This document shows positions 22,511-35,808 of a stretch of 64,000 bases of DNA, piece by piece; the stretch's first letter is position 1, and each line of letters starts with the position of its first letter. The notes under the pieces were generated by a model. It was not told the DNA's origin, made no database searches, and was given only the letters and a program-made list of their open reading frames with translations. Position numbers and translations under genes: made by a program. The stretch comes from Phorcus lineatus. Taxonomy: Eukaryota > Mollusca > Gastropoda > Trochida > Trochidae. The stretch spans positions 10,019,016 through 10,083,015 of the forward strand of contig OV121098.1 of assembly GCA_921293015.1 (NCBI GenBank). Reading direction: 5' to 3'.

Positions 22511-25500
22511 TCAATATTCTCGTTTATATATAACTTCATTTCTTAATTCGTTTCTACTGGCTGATCTTCTTTTTGCATCGAGCCCGGACTGCATGAGTTG
22601 ATTGAAGAACTCCAGCAAGATGCAATTTGTGTACACGTCGGTTTCGCTCCCCTCCCAGTAGTTTCTGACGAATGTTATGGATGTTAATGGAATGCCAGTT
22701 TCTTCGCTCAATCTTTGTCGGCATTCTCTTATTTTTGTTGATTTTTCAATGTTTATAAGATTCCTCGGGTCTTTGAACTGGGGGTCGATCTCTTCAATGT
22801 GTGTCACCACAAGACAACGGGATATAACTGGAATGAAGAGCGGATTTAGTTATTTGGTTATTGTAATTAACTTTTACTGAAAGTGATTCATGTAAGACAA
22901 CTTATTAATTCCTCGGTGACTATTTCTCTAAATAAAAATACCACTGTTACCAAGTTCTTGACCATAGGACAACCTAAGTTCTATCATTTTCCCTACTATG
23001 TTTTATGCCTCATAATTCAAAGTAAGGCTGGCCATGGGACCTCTAATTTAAGGCCACCCAAACCTTCATGGCCCTAAATCTTCCAAACATATTTCTTAAT
23101 ATTAATGAATGGCTTAATTTAGGTTTTTTCCCATCGGGACTTACTCCCCGCATTAACACTAACAACTAAAAGTTTAAAGCAAACCAGGCCTTTTGACTCT
23201 TTTCGATTATAAAAGTCGTAAAGGATACTCAAAAAGTTGGTCTCTGACAAAACATCAAGAAATGGGTAAACATGAAGCAGCCCTCGAATATTTTAAGAAG
23301 TTCTATAGAATGGCACCACTTAGCAACATGAAACGACGAAAACGGCACCAAATATTAATTATATGATTGTAAGTCGACCTTCTTTCAAACATCACGTCTT
23401 AAAATTAATTTGACCTCATAACCGAAGCATTTGAGCAAGTGAGTAAACTCTGAATTCTGATCGAACTCCTCGCAGTCCTATAAATACATATTCAAAGAAA
23501 GTTTAGGATTTTAACATGTGTACAATTGTTAGGGCTGAATTGCCAAAAGGAAGAAAAATTCTTCACGGGCTTCGAATCATTTCTCTCAACTACTTGGGAT
23601 ATATATTGAGTGAGTGAGTGAGTTGGGGTTTTACGTGCTTTGAACAATATTTCAGTTATTAAACACGTGGATGACAAGCATTCAAAAGAGAATGGATAGA
23701 CAAGGGAGAAAGGGATCGACAGGATGAGGGAAAAGGCGGAAAGAAAGGCATAGTGAGAGATAGAATGCAGGTTTTAGAAGGACTAAAATTTGGTCTGTCT
23801 TCTACCCGTCGACCTGTCCCGCTTGGGTGACCCTCCCAGGACCATGTAAGCTCCAGCTGGTATAGCTCTCGGGGTCTCAGAAGCACGCAAACCACCACAC
23901 CACGTTAAGGTATTGAGTCCAGTGGTAAGGATATATATGGACTTATGCCTTTCATTTGCCAAGCCACCATCAGGTACGCATCGTCAAATACGTTTTTTTT
24001 TCCACTGATAATCATATTGTTTAAATTTGCCGTCATATCTGTATTGGACTCATGCAGTTTATGCAAACACAATTGTATATAATTCAGCCTTTTTCATAAA
24101 TCAGTTATTTTCGTTTTACATTTTAGTGTTTTTTTCTTTACTGGCATGTTTCTTTTTACATAATGCTTTAAGACCCCGTCCAATGATCGTCAAATTACAC
24201 ATGTCGGATGATAAAGTGCGTTCGTTGAAGGCGAGACCAGCCTTTAAGGCAGCAGGGCTAGGCATTTCGAGTGACCTAACGTCACGTCAACGTCAACAGC
24301 TCCAAGCCTTAAAGGGGACAAATATGTTTGGTTATTTTAAAGATGGTCAACTGGTGACTGTGCCTCGCTCTACCACTGGATTACCCAGATCTGCAAATAT
24401 TAGAGATACCACACCCACCAGCCAAACGACGAAGCGTCAGACGAGGTCAAACTCCATCCGTCCGTAGGATTTGGGCCGAGGCCCGGATCGTATCTCACAG
24501 GGAACCGCTAACAAGGACACCGGCGTAACGCCCACCAATCTCTACAATGAATCTTTCGCGATTCTGTGTTGGAATATTAACTGACTAAGTAACAAAGAAA
24601 ACGATGATGACTTTATTGCTTATATTAAGAAATTTAAAGTTATTTGCCTTCTTGAAACGTTTGTTGATTCGTTTTATGACATTTCGTGGTTAAACGATTA
24701 TGAAACTTTCTGCAGTCCAGCTGTGACGCTATCTAAATATGGCAGACGTTTAGGAGGTGTTTGTGTATGTATACACCTGTCTATTAGTAGATTTTGTAAG
24801 TTGATAACCACAGATATTGACAATTTCATATGTATTCAAATGTCAAAAGTTTTATTTGCAATTGATAAACATGTTAATTCGATGTGCATGTGTATACCAC
24901 CTGACGGTTAATCTAGATCAACTTGAGAATTTTCTGTTAGATAAGCAATCTCAGTTTGTCGATTCCCATAACGTTTTCTGTGGTGATTTGAATTCGCGAA
25001 CTGGTAATGCAAACAACCCATCAAAGACCTTTAATGATCACGTTATACATAGACATCTTCCATTTCCTGAAGATGAGGATGTAGATATTGATAATCGAAG
25101 ATCTCTTGACACCACTATTAATAGATTTGGGAAGTGACTGTTAGATATATGTTATGCATTTCAATTGTTTATTGTAAACGGGATAGTATTTGGTGACTTA
25201 GAAGGGGAATATACTTATTGTGCAAATCAAGGTGTGAGTGTGAACGATTATTTCATATGTTCGCCTGATTTCTTCCAATATATTTACATATTGAATATTG
25301 GGGATCGCCACGATTCTGACCATTTACCTCTTGAATTGTCTTGTAAATTTCCGACAATTGATCATGAAGCGAATGATGATATCGAGGCTACAAATACAAA
25401 ACGTTTTGTTTGGAATGATATATTTGCATGTAGCTTCTTATCAAATGTAAAGTCCAACTAAGATTTGTTTGGAGGAAGTATTCTTGAGACAATAGATTCG

Positions 25501-28500
25501 GATGTTAACACAGCTATTAATGACTTTGTAGAACTGTTATCATCTTCAGCTGAGTGTATACTCAAGGGTGTCAATCGTAAATTCCGAAAAAATAATCTAA
25601 ATAATGATTGTAGGAACGCGAGACGAAATGCTCGTAAAACTCTTCGAAGGTTCAGAGTGACTCGTAGCAACTATGATAGACGGAAATATTGCGAAAGTAG
25701 AAATAAGTATAAAGCCTGTTGTCGAAAATTCAAATATGATTTGAAATTGTGTAACCAGGGAAAGTTAGAACGCTCTGTAAACAGCCCGTCTGCTTTTTGG
25801 AAAAATATTCGTTACTTACAAAAAGAACCACTACGGAAAACAATATATCAAAAGCTCAGTGGTTGAATCATTTCACAAATGTGTATTCAAACGATAAAAC
25901 ATTAGAATCAAAATTCGAGGATGAAAGTAACACGGTTGACTCAACCGATAATAACTATTCAGAAATAGATGAAATTGTACTAGATAGTCCCATATCAGAA
26001 CAGGAAATATCAGATGCTATCAGTCACCTAAAAAACAGAAAAGCTGCCGGACCTGACGATATCATAATCGAAATGTTAAAGTATTCTAAATCTGAAATAA
26101 TGCCGTTTCTTAAAAGATGTTTTAATAAGCTGTTTGAAAATGGAATTTTCCCTTCTAGTTGGTCAAACTCTATAATAGTTCCATTACACAAAAAGGGGGA
26201 AAAAATGATCAGGATAACTACCGCGGTATATCGCTAATGAGTATCATCGGGAAAGTATTTACCTTGATATTGAACAACAGATTATCTAACTGGGCGAATA
26301 TGCTTGATAAAATTCCTGAATCACAGGCTGGATTTAGAAAAGGATATTCTACGGCAGATCAAATATTTACTTTGTATACAATGATACAGAAAATATTGTC
26401 TAAACGCAAGCATAAATTGTACATAGCATTTGTAGACTTTAAAAAAGCTTTTGATTCGGTTAATCACTCTAAATTATGGCAATGTTTATATAATGCAGGA
26501 TTACAAGGGAAAATGATCAACATTCTAAAATCAATGTATTGTAATATTCGAGCTTGTGTACGTTGTACAGATGGAGTAACAGATCTCTTTGATTGCCCCT
26601 TAGGATTAAGGCAAGGCTGTTGTTTAAGCCCAATTTTATTTATCTTCTTCATAATTGAATTGTATAATGATATCACTTCAGAAGGAAAACATGGAGTCCA
26701 ATTGTATCCAAATTTTATAGAAATCCTAACCCTTCTCTTTGCTGACGATGTCATTTTGGTTTCGACATTTTACAAAATCAGTTAGATATCCTTGAGAAAT
26801 ACACTAAAGAATGGAATTTACCAGCAAATCTAAGTTAAACAGAAATTGTAATATCTAGAAGGGGTGGTCTTGTAGCTGCAAGAGAACGCTGGTTTTACGA
26901 TTGTCAGTAGATAACTGTATCAGACCAGTTTTCTTATTAAGGATTTTTGTTTTCTTACAGGATGAATATTAATAAATGCGCCCAGAACCTAGCTCTACGT
27001 GGTAAAAAAGCTTTAATACAAGTTTTATCAGTCTTATGCAAAGTTGGAACAATGTCCCCAAAAGTATTCTTTAAGATATTTGATTCCCAGATTCAACCGA
27101 TTCTGTTATATTGCTCTGAAATATGGGGTTTTTCAACGATTCGAGTGTATAGAAAGAGTTCATCTTTTAGCATGTAAGAAAAACCTCAGTGTGAGCCGAA
27201 ACACACCCAATTGCATGGTATATGGAGAATGTGGTAGATTTCCTTTGCACATTAACTCTCAAATAAGATGTTTAAGATTTTGGTCTAAGATAATAAAGAT
27301 GCACGAACAACGCCTGCCTAAATTGGCCTATAATATGCTTATAAATTTAGATAATTTTGGAAAACATACTTGGGCAACCGACATTAGAAATTTATTGTTT
27401 TCTCACGGTTTTGGGTTTATATGGATGTGCGAGACAATTGGGGATGTTAATGGATTTCTTAATGAGTTTCGTCTTAGATCAATAGATATGTTTCGACAAG
27501 ATTGGAATTCGACTTTAGATTCAAGCTCACGATATGAATATTATAGGTCATTTAAAACGTTACTCCAACCGGAAAAATATCTATCAATAATTACAACATA
27601 TCATTTAAGAAGAATGTTTGCAAAATATCGTTTGGGTTTGTTGGGTTTAATGATAAATGAGGGAAGAAAAGCTTCTATCGAAAAAGAAAGTAGGTGTTGT
27701 CCTTTATGTAACCGAGGTATTGAGAATGAAATTCATTTTACATTTTTATGTTCTTCATATGTGGATTTACGAGAGAAATATATACCAAACCACTTGCTAG
27801 AAAAGCAACCAATAGATGCATATATATCTTTGCTACAAACAAATAATGAAGACCTTATTGTACAACTGTCTTTATATATTAAGCATGCATTAGCTAAAAG
27901 AGACCGTCTCATTAAACAAATTATTAACCCTTAAATACCGTTGTAAACAGGATGCATGTTGCTATATTATATTGTATGCTACCATTTTTCTATGCTGTAA
28001 CTCTTATGTATATGGGCCGGAGGCCTTTCATACTATAAACATCTTTTGACTTTGACTTTGACATAAGAAAAGAGTTGAGACAGTTTTCCATCATGAAAAT
28101 AAAAGATTTCGATCTTTGCATAATGTAATTTTCGTTCTTTAGTCATATGTTTTAGGTGGAAAAAAATCATGCAGATGATACAGATATATACAAATACTGA
28201 GACACGATTGCTTCACAATCCGTTTGAATATATTACTCAGGGAAAAAACAATATGTTACTTAAAAGTTGTCTTAACCATCAAAGTGAGTCTGGAAAAGAA
28301 AAGACAAATTGCTGAACAGGTATTATTGGAGGAGAGATTGTGGGAGGGTGTGACAAGGAGGGGGGGGGGGGGATAAAGAGGGGGCTTTGGGGGTACCAGT
28401 CTGAAACTGTTTTTAATGCTATATGGAGCTTCGTCTATGTTAAAAGTGCCAGTTCTTAGAGATAGATAGAGCAATTCTGATTTAAATCCTAAGGTTGTTT

Positions 28501-31500
28501 TTATGAATTATTGTATATACACACATTTACTAATGTAGATTATGATTTACCAAATATTGAGATTCGTGATGGTCTGAAAAGTTATGTTATCACTACTTAA
28601 AATGTTACTTAAAATCTTAAAGATTAAACAAAATAAATATTTCAGTACTCTGGATGCTATAATAACAAGAGGGCACAGTTTAAAGCTGGAGAATATCCTT
28701 GCTGCATACTTGGAACAGATTATCTAATACTTGATACTATTGAAATTTTTCCACAATTACAATTCAATAAAATTTCCAGATAAAACAGATTGATTGCCTT
28801 AGTTATGAGGATTCTTTAGGAATGTTTTGTATATATACAGACATACAATTGGAAAAATTTAAATTGAGTTTCATCAATTATATCTGATTATATTGACTGT
28901 ATTTAGTTCAATTATCTTATCAATATATTGCCATTAGCCTCAAAAGGCTCTAGCAAGTACATAGGGCGATACTCAGATTGTGAAGGGCTTTGTGCTTGTC
29001 TTCATGTTTTATTTAGAAAGTATAAGGGTCGATTCCAAAAATGTGAAGTGCTGTCAGATCACATGTTATATTTGCTAAATAGAACATTACTCCCTAAGTT
29101 TGACATAGAGGCAAGCTGTCTTTCCTTCACAATCTAGGAATCAACTCTCTATTCCATAGCCCGAACTTCAAAACGGGATAAAAGCTGCTCACAATCTGAA
29201 AATGGACCCTTCTACTCACACAGTGTAACAAAATAAAAAGCTATAAACTGTCAAGGACTCGACAACTATTCTCGATCAATTGGATGCAATTGGATGCGTA
29301 CACAAATAAAAACCTACTTCAAAATTCCCCTTTAACTATATAATACTACTAACATGCAAATTCCTAGATTATGATCATTCTTCATTGCACCGTCTTCGCT
29401 TTATTATGTCTATTACGTACAGAAGAGTAAACCAAGTGTGTGAAAGATTCTAGGAATTAATGTCATTTTAGAAAATTGTATACATACGCCCCCTTGCGAC
29501 ACAACTGTCAACAGCTTGAAATTTGTCTCGTAGTAGTTCGGTTATTACTGTGTTCGGCTTCATGACAATAACAACACATGCAAGGTCGTTTGGTTCTGGA
29601 TTTGGAACTTCCAAGTCAGGATCCAAACGCTCAAGATTTTCTCCAAGCTGAAACATCAAATAGCTATGGTCAATCCTTAAATCAAAACAAGAAAGAAATG
29701 TAAACAGAATAATAATAACACCATAACCCTGTTCGACAGAAGTGGATATATTTCATTTGTGTCATGCCATTCTTTACATTAATCTGTTATTGTTCTATTT
29801 TGGAAATAGCTTGCTATGGTGAAGGTTTCATGAATTCACTCAGCGCATTTTACAAGGATTTATAAGATATTATCCTCGTTGGTGGTACCACATGGTAGCA
29901 ATTGACTGGTCGTTATCAACAAGGCGATATCAACTCAAGGACTGTAGGTTCAATAAGAATTTATAATTTCCGTGTCAATGGAGACCCCCTAAATTATATC
30001 CATGGTTACTGCATTCATAATGATGATAGGTAGCCATCTGTGAATGGTAGTTATTCACATATCAATCAAACTCACAGTAGACATGCCAATTTGTGATTTT
30101 TGCCTGGGGAAACACTTATAGCTTAAGATTTAAAATCATTCTATAACGTTCTCTAAACGTTCCCCTATTCACTCATGGTTAATTGTTTCTGAAAAGTTCA
30201 CTATTTATATCTATGAAATATCAGTATTTAAAACTCACCTGTGCATAAAAAGGAACTCTTCCCTCCAAGACGTTCCTAATGTTTTTTACATCTATCGCAT
30301 TTGACTCAAATATTCCTCCCATGTCAATTATCCATAGGTTGTCAGCCAGCTTACAGGGGCAAAACTGAAATAGAACATGATAAAGAGGCAAACTTTATCC
30401 TTTTTGGTGTAAATACGTTTCTACCTAAGCATTTTGTAACTTATGTAAAGGCAGTGGTACCTAATAAAGTCTTATAAAAACAAAATGATTTTGTTACACT
30501 TACTTCGTTGATTCTGATTGGACGAGAGTTCTCAAAAACATGTAGTCTTAATGCATTCATAATTTTTTATGTTACAATTTCACAGAAAAAATTTAGGCAA
30601 CCGCTAGTCCGTTTTGTTTCACAACTGTGCGTTCCTTTGCTTCTGTTGCAAACTAATGAATGGTATCTCATCATTTTTACATTTGCATTGATAATCAGAC
30701 ATAATTTCGTCTCCAATGAGAAAGTATTATCTTCACCGAGGATTCTTGATTTAAATAGATTATTTATTTAAAATATAAAAAATATTTAAAATAAAATACA
30801 GCTCGATGCGTTTAGGACGATGTGATTATGGCGAACGTTGATTGTATATGCTGCTGTAAATGTTAAATGTAAAAAAAGTAAATGTTAACAGAATATCAGA
30901 ATAAGTAATTAAGAGGTTAAAATTACCCCCCTAGTGAAAGTATTGCCACCGGAACCAGGCTGAAATAGATGCGGCACGTCTTTTCTCTTGTCATAGGCTG
31001 CCAGTAACCCATTACACAGTGTAGATTTGCCATGCTGTGTAATTCCGAAAAAAAGGAAACGGAAGGTGGAATCTCCCATTTTCCTCTTCTTGTCTATCTC
31101 GTCAAGCAGTGAACTACATTCCTGTAACAAGTAAGCGATTGTGAGATGTTTAAATCTTGACAAGGTTCTTACATTTTGTTCATGATATTAACATTTCACT
31201 TTCATCTTGTAAATTGTTTCAGCGAAATTGACAATGAGGAACCGATCAGGTCATGTAAAATTACACTGCCAGGTTTTCAACTACCTATACCTTTCAATTT
31301 CATCCAATAATAAAGGTAAAGTTGAAAAACAGTATAGTAACAATGTGAAACTCACCCCTTTCAGTAGAAAGCACTCACAGGACAATCTGATGTTGGATAT
31401 GTTACGGTAGGAATAGTGAGGTCTTTTTGTTGGTGCCTTAGATAGTAGTCTATGGCTAAAGGTTCTTGACGAAATCGTTAACACATTTGATAAGTTTCAG

Positions 31501-34500
31501 GAACATACCTCTTTACTTCTATGCTTTATACTTCATCTCTTGAGAGGCATTTGGAAGTTGATGAGATGAATAAAGAAGTTAAATGGATTTCAACTGCTTT
31601 TTTGCAGGATTGCAATGTTTTGGTGTAGATACTAACACCGTTATCAAGAATGTGATATCGGACATGATTTGAGAAGGAATATATACAGAAATGGGAATAG
31701 GTTCGTACAATTTAGTAGGTTGAAATACAAAGAGTTAATTATATTGCTACTGTTGTACATGGTGAAGCATCCTCCATGCAATTTGTACTGTAACAACAAC
31801 CAATCATCATGTGCATCAACCTAATTGGATTTGATTCTGTGAAAATCGACTTTATAAACTTGACACTTCCTCATTAGCTGAGTAACTTACGAGATTCCTG
31901 GGCGTTGATGGTTAGTGATTATAATACTACGCATAATCTGTGCATTCGATGCATTCATGAAATATTGGTGTGCCTTTTAGCTATTTCAATCTCCTATAAA
32001 TCCATTCTTCGAACAAGGCGCAAATTGCAGCTCTCTGCAGTTTGCTTTTAACATAAACCATTATCAAACAATCGATTCAGAATTTCATTAGCATCAATCA
32101 ACATTTTGCATTTATGTTTCAACTTACCCCTTCAAAATTCCTTTCTCTAGAGTTTCCAAACGCCTGGAAGGATATTAAGTCATTAGTCAGACCCATGCTT
32201 GTATATAAAAATATTATTCAGGCATAAACGAAAAGCTAGACATAGTATGCAGTCGAACATGCTCAACACTCCTATTCATGATATTGTTCGATGCGGACCC
32301 AATCTGTCAATATGAACCCATCATCAGATCTGAAAAATTCTAAGATTTGCTAACATATATGAAAATAAGCATATACTACTAATTGGTAAGTTAAGAAGAG
32401 GGATAGTTTTATGGCAGGAAACATTCTTGTTTATTCGGTTCAATAATAATCCACCTGAAATTGTCAAGGGTTTTCATTTCAGTTTCTTACGGAAGCACGT
32501 GCCACAGTAAATTATTTTCCTAACTAGGATATACCATCGCCTAATTAGGACATGGTACCACCTAATTAGGAGAAAGTAAAAACTAATTATTAGATACTAA
32601 GTCCTAATTAATTAAGACATAGTATCTCCTTTTTAGGAGATATGAAGTCCTTATAAGGACATACTAACTCCTAATTAGGAGATAGTTATCACCTAATCAG
32701 TGTTCATTCTAGGATTTGATATCAAGGGGCCTTAGGGCCCCTATCCAGTAACATATAGGGGCCATTGATAATTTTCTGTGGCCATAATTTTATAATGCTT
32801 GTATTACATTGTAACACATCAGTTCTGCAAGAATCATTTTTAATGTGAATGTAGAATTGAATTCAATATGTCTCATTATATAATGTAAGAGTAATAACAA
32901 CTGCGTTTAGTTAGTCGCATGTTGGCAGTGCTAAAGTTAAAACAATCGTAACGTGTCCCTAAAAAAATAAGTGAAAATTTAAATCAAGGGAGAATATCTT
33001 TTTAGACAATATTTATTTATTAGATTTATTATCTATGCAATATATTTTTACAGAGGTGTCCCTATTAATTGATAAATTGAACAAAATCAACAAGGTAATA
33101 TTATCATGAATGAATTAAATGCATTTTTTAATATAAAGATTTGATAGAAATATTTCTGATACAAAAGTGCCTAAAACTATGACAATCATCAGGTAAAATT
33201 GGACATTATGTGAATAAATTGGTATTTTTTACAATTAATTTTTTGATTGGTAACATTCAAGTTTAGTTATTTCTGTGTAATTTGATTATTGTATTCAACA
33301 ATGATCTATCATTTTCATGAAAGAAGATTTTTACAAAATATTCTTAATTTAACCTTTTAAAAACCTCTTTTTCATTTGGCAGAAAGGTAAAAAAATTTCA
33401 GATTTGATTCTTATTTTTGTTACATTCAACACATTTGAAACCTTCAATGCATTTTCAATGTGTACATGTCTCATCATTGAAATAATTTTGCCACGATACA
33501 CACGATAATAGGGTATCGAGGTAACGTTACCTCCATAAAAGGGTCACTGGCCATAAATTAGTAAGCAATGAAAAACTAAATTAATATGATGCTTTTTTAA
33601 CTTGATATTTTGTTTATCAGTCAAATGTTAGTAAATCAAATCAAGGTTATAAGAATAGTTAATAACATGTGGATTTTACGTGCGCCAGGAAAAGTAATCG
33701 GGAAACCCCATCCTTCGAGTTCGATAGATAATCCATTGCGAGTAAAGAATTTCTATCAAATATTCATTAATATTCCCAAAGAAGGTCAAAAACAGATACA
33801 TGTTCTTCGATTTTTATTGACAAACTTTTATTTATTAATGATAAGAAAAACGGAGCTGAAAAGCCAGACTGACAGAATTGATGTTCACTTCACTATTGCG
33901 TATCTTCTAAAAATAGTTTATTTGAGATTATCCAGACTCCTTTAATTTAAGAAATAAAGTTCGCTCTACCCTAATGTGTTTTGTCATAAAGTATAGTTTT
34001 GCCCTGAACTATTATATTTAAAGCACGATATACAGACTGTTGGGGATTTACACCCATAATTACTTAGTTATTAGGTTGACCTTATCACATTGAACCTGGT
34101 AGAGACGGTTGACGTGAACCAACGTCACAGTCACACGGGGCGCCGTGACCTGACGTGAAACAACGCAGGCTCTCGACAGTCGACAAGCATTTGCTTTTCA
34201 TTTCTTCTTTCCGGCAAATAGAACTAGATGATTCGAAACAATCTCCATTAAAAGAAAGATTATCAGCAAAATCACCAATACGATAGACATTGATAGGGAT
34301 AAGCTATGTTGATCGAAAGAACCGAGATGAAAGGTTACCATGGACGTGTGATCATTAGGACTTTCTTATCACCTTAATATGAATAACTATCTGCTAAATA
34401 GAAGTAACTTTCTCCTAATTAGGTGATAGTTTAAACTAATTAGGATATATTATCTCCTAATTAGGTTATATATCTCCTAATTAGACGATAGTTAATTCCT

Positions 34501-35550
34501 ATTTAGGATAGTTATCAACTAATTAGGACTTAATTATCACCTAATTATGAGTAACTATCTGCTATTTAGGAGTTACGTTCTCCTAAATAGGTGATAGTAT
34601 CTCCTAATTGGTTGATATATCTCCTAATTAGGCCATAGTTAAGTTCTATAGGAAATAGCTATGTCTTGTGAAGGAATTAGTTATCTCCTAATTAGGTGTT
34701 AATTAAGTCCTAATTAGGGGTAATACTTATCTCCTAATTAGGAGATAAAAAAATGTTGACTGTGGCACTAGGATTTTTCCGTAGTTTCTCAATATTACAT
34801 AATTTGACAAAGAAAAGCACAGATGCCTGATGTTAGAGACAGTAATACATGAAGATTTTCATCGGCGCTATAAGAGTCAAAGTATTGCTATGGAATGTGA
34901 GATATGGCTCATAAATTCATTTGAAGATGTAGGTATTCTACCATTAACATATATTATCTTGTTTGTATATTTATTTTAAGTACAGGAAATATTTTCGCAA
35001 AATCTGCAAAAAAGTAGTGAAGAACACGATGATAGAACCTTTCTTAAAGAAGGCGAATATGATCACTTTGGTTAAGAATATGGCGTGAAAAGAGTTAGTT
35101 TAGTTTTCCTCCTTCATACATTGAAGAATGAGATTCTGTATTTGATTGTTTGACGTCAAGCACATAAGAGTTATCATTTTGATTTAGTTACGATAATTTT
35201 GATTTTTGTTTTGTTTAGCAATGCATCAATCTAAGAGGATTATTGTGCATTTTGTTTCGAAAGTGTCAATATAATAATAGATATATAAACAAAATATATT
35301 CTCTCTCTTAGTTAACATGTGTTACTAACATGTTTAAGATCTAAAAGTGTCTTTATTTCCATCATTTCAGAAGAAGTGTGCTCTTTCACTGAGTGATTGA
35401 AAAACGATTTAACAAACTTGTAAACCTCATGGCATATCATCAATATCAACCCTACTGTATTTCTTACGTATGCGTATCCTGCTGCAACAGCTCCCGTAAG
35501 TGAGGACAGTCCAACTGTCCAAATTTCGGACATAATGTTTTTCAGATATC
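22511..35550 (-). CDS. membrane-anchored IFI44-like GTPase
   Basis: Six coding exons on the minus strand: 35533-35330 (ATG at 35533; exon acceptor at 35550), 32163-32128, 31121-30927, 30364-30239, 29647-29488 and 22827-22511. They total 1,038 nt, or 345 residues plus TGA, all in phase. Residues 5-50 hold one or two hydrophobic segments (LSSLTGAVAAGYAYV and TVGLILMI), then a linker and a G domain. G1 is G106-ITQH-GKST, a Thr-containing switch I is in GGNTFTRG, and G3 is D159-MGG. The G4 position is degenerate (VVTHIEEID instead of N/TKxD). A later ITFVRNYWEG stretch resembles the VKNY motif of IFI44/IFI44L. In vertebrates that family is interferon-induced. The N-terminal membrane segment is not typical of IFI44. 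The first donor (GTTAGT) and the 36-nt second exon are the least certain parts. Confidence 0.72.
23606..23925 (-). mobile_element. full-length ACTC-tailed SINE in the GTPase's last intron
   Basis: On the minus strand it runs from CCACTGGACTCAATACCTTAA through GGTGTGGTGGT, GGTCGACGGGTAGAAG and TCCACGTG to CAAAGCACG and (ACTC)n. It aligns over its whole length with 43267-43594. Same family as 5480-5682. Confidence 0.85.
24550..25460 (+). pseudogene. LINE ORF2 endonuclease domain
   Basis: Broken frames read FAILCWNIN (start of the EN fold), KVICLLETFVD, VFCGDLNSRTG (catalytic GDxN) and ...RHDSDHLPLELS (the catalytic SDH box). This is a complete set of apurinic-endonuclease motifs, interrupted by frame changes. 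Confidence 0.85.
25465..26800 (+). pseudogene. LINE ORF2 reverse transcriptase domain
   Basis: Recognisable blocks in order: LKNRKAAGPDDI, SIIVPLHKKG, NYRGISLMSIIGK, SQAGFRKGYSTADQIF, YIAFVDFKKAFDSV (first catalytic Asp), GLRQGCCLSPILF and LFADDVILVS (the ADD box). A frame change lies between HKKG and NYRG. Confidence 0.92.
26947..27934 (+). pseudogene. LINE ORF2 C-terminal domain with zinc knuckle
   Basis: The longest open stretch (27044-27934) follows a frame change after SQIQPILLYCSEIWG. It contains CCPLCNRGIENEIHFTFLC, a Cys/His knuckle found at the end of several LINE ORF2 proteins, and stops at 27932-27934. Sequence between the ADD box and 26947 is degraded. Confidence 0.82.
28345..28395 (+). 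repeat. G-rich tract
   Basis: A poly-G core followed by GGATAAAGAGGGGGC and GGGGGTACC in the GTPase intron. It is a possible quadruplex or assembly-sensitive site. The proline-rich minus-strand ORF over it is an artefact. Confidence 0.7.
32488..34783. mobile_element. 2.3 kb foldback transposon with CTAATTAG-array ends
   Basis: The outer ends are inverted copies: TACGGAAGCACGTGCCACAGT on the left, and on the right the complement of TACGGAAAAATCCTAGTGCC-ACAGT. They are flanked by the direct repeat GTTTCT (32482-32487 and 34784-34789). Inside each end lies an array of variants of TATCTCCTAATTAGG(T/A)GATAGT, about 200 bp on the left and 400 bp on the right. The palindrome CTAATTAG recurs every 20-30 bp. 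The roughly 1.6 kb interior has no recognisable transposase. It sits in the first intron of the GTPase gene. Confidence 0.82.
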
Positions 35551-35800
35551 CTGGAAAACAGAACCAAAATATAGAACTTAGATGAATGGATTAAGTTCAA
35601 GTGGTTTGCAATTATTGTACGAGTGCCGTGATACGACTTTCGATAAAACTATTTAGCAATTTTAGCGCACATAATGTTTTATTTAACTGTATTATTTCTG
35701 TAACTGTCCACCTTATGTAATCTTGTAAGAAGTCGACTTCTATGGTTTTGATATTGTGAAGCATGTCATACCAATATCTTCGCGTGTTGCTATATTTGTG
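35534..35800. promoter_or_regulatory. spacer upstream of the GTPase start codon
   Basis: The minus-strand GTPase exon begins at 35550 behind a CTGTTTTCCAG acceptor, so its promoter lies further upstream (higher coordinates). The next plus-strand coding-like segment begins at 35809. A roughly 55 bp block here (35623-35677) is repeated at 36184-36238. No TATA or CCAAT arrangement was clear. Confidence 0.25.
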
Positions 35801-35808
35801 GCATTTTG

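Larger units (their letters stand above)
24150..28075 (+). mobile_element. near-full-length LINE, antisense in GTPase intron
   Basis: A roughly 3.9 kb non-LTR retrotransposon lies opposite to the host gene. In order: the C-terminal part of ORF1 (24150-24467, RPRPMIVKLHMSDDK and DLTSRQRQQLQAL), an apurinic endonuclease domain, reverse transcriptase, a C-terminal domain with a CCHC-like knuckle, and a 3' end TATGGGCCGGAGGCCTTTCA closed by a (TTTGAC)n-like tail. At least five frame changes or stops break ORF2, so it is inactive. No target-site duplication could be fixed. The clade is uncertain; the long post-RT domain with a zinc knuckle differs from the L2-like copies in this window. Confidence 0.88.

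Noticed and set aside
33610-33945. 111-codon ORF as a transposase of the foldback element
   Set aside because: It has no recognisable catalytic or DNA-binding motif and is AT-rich. It is more likely a chance ORF.
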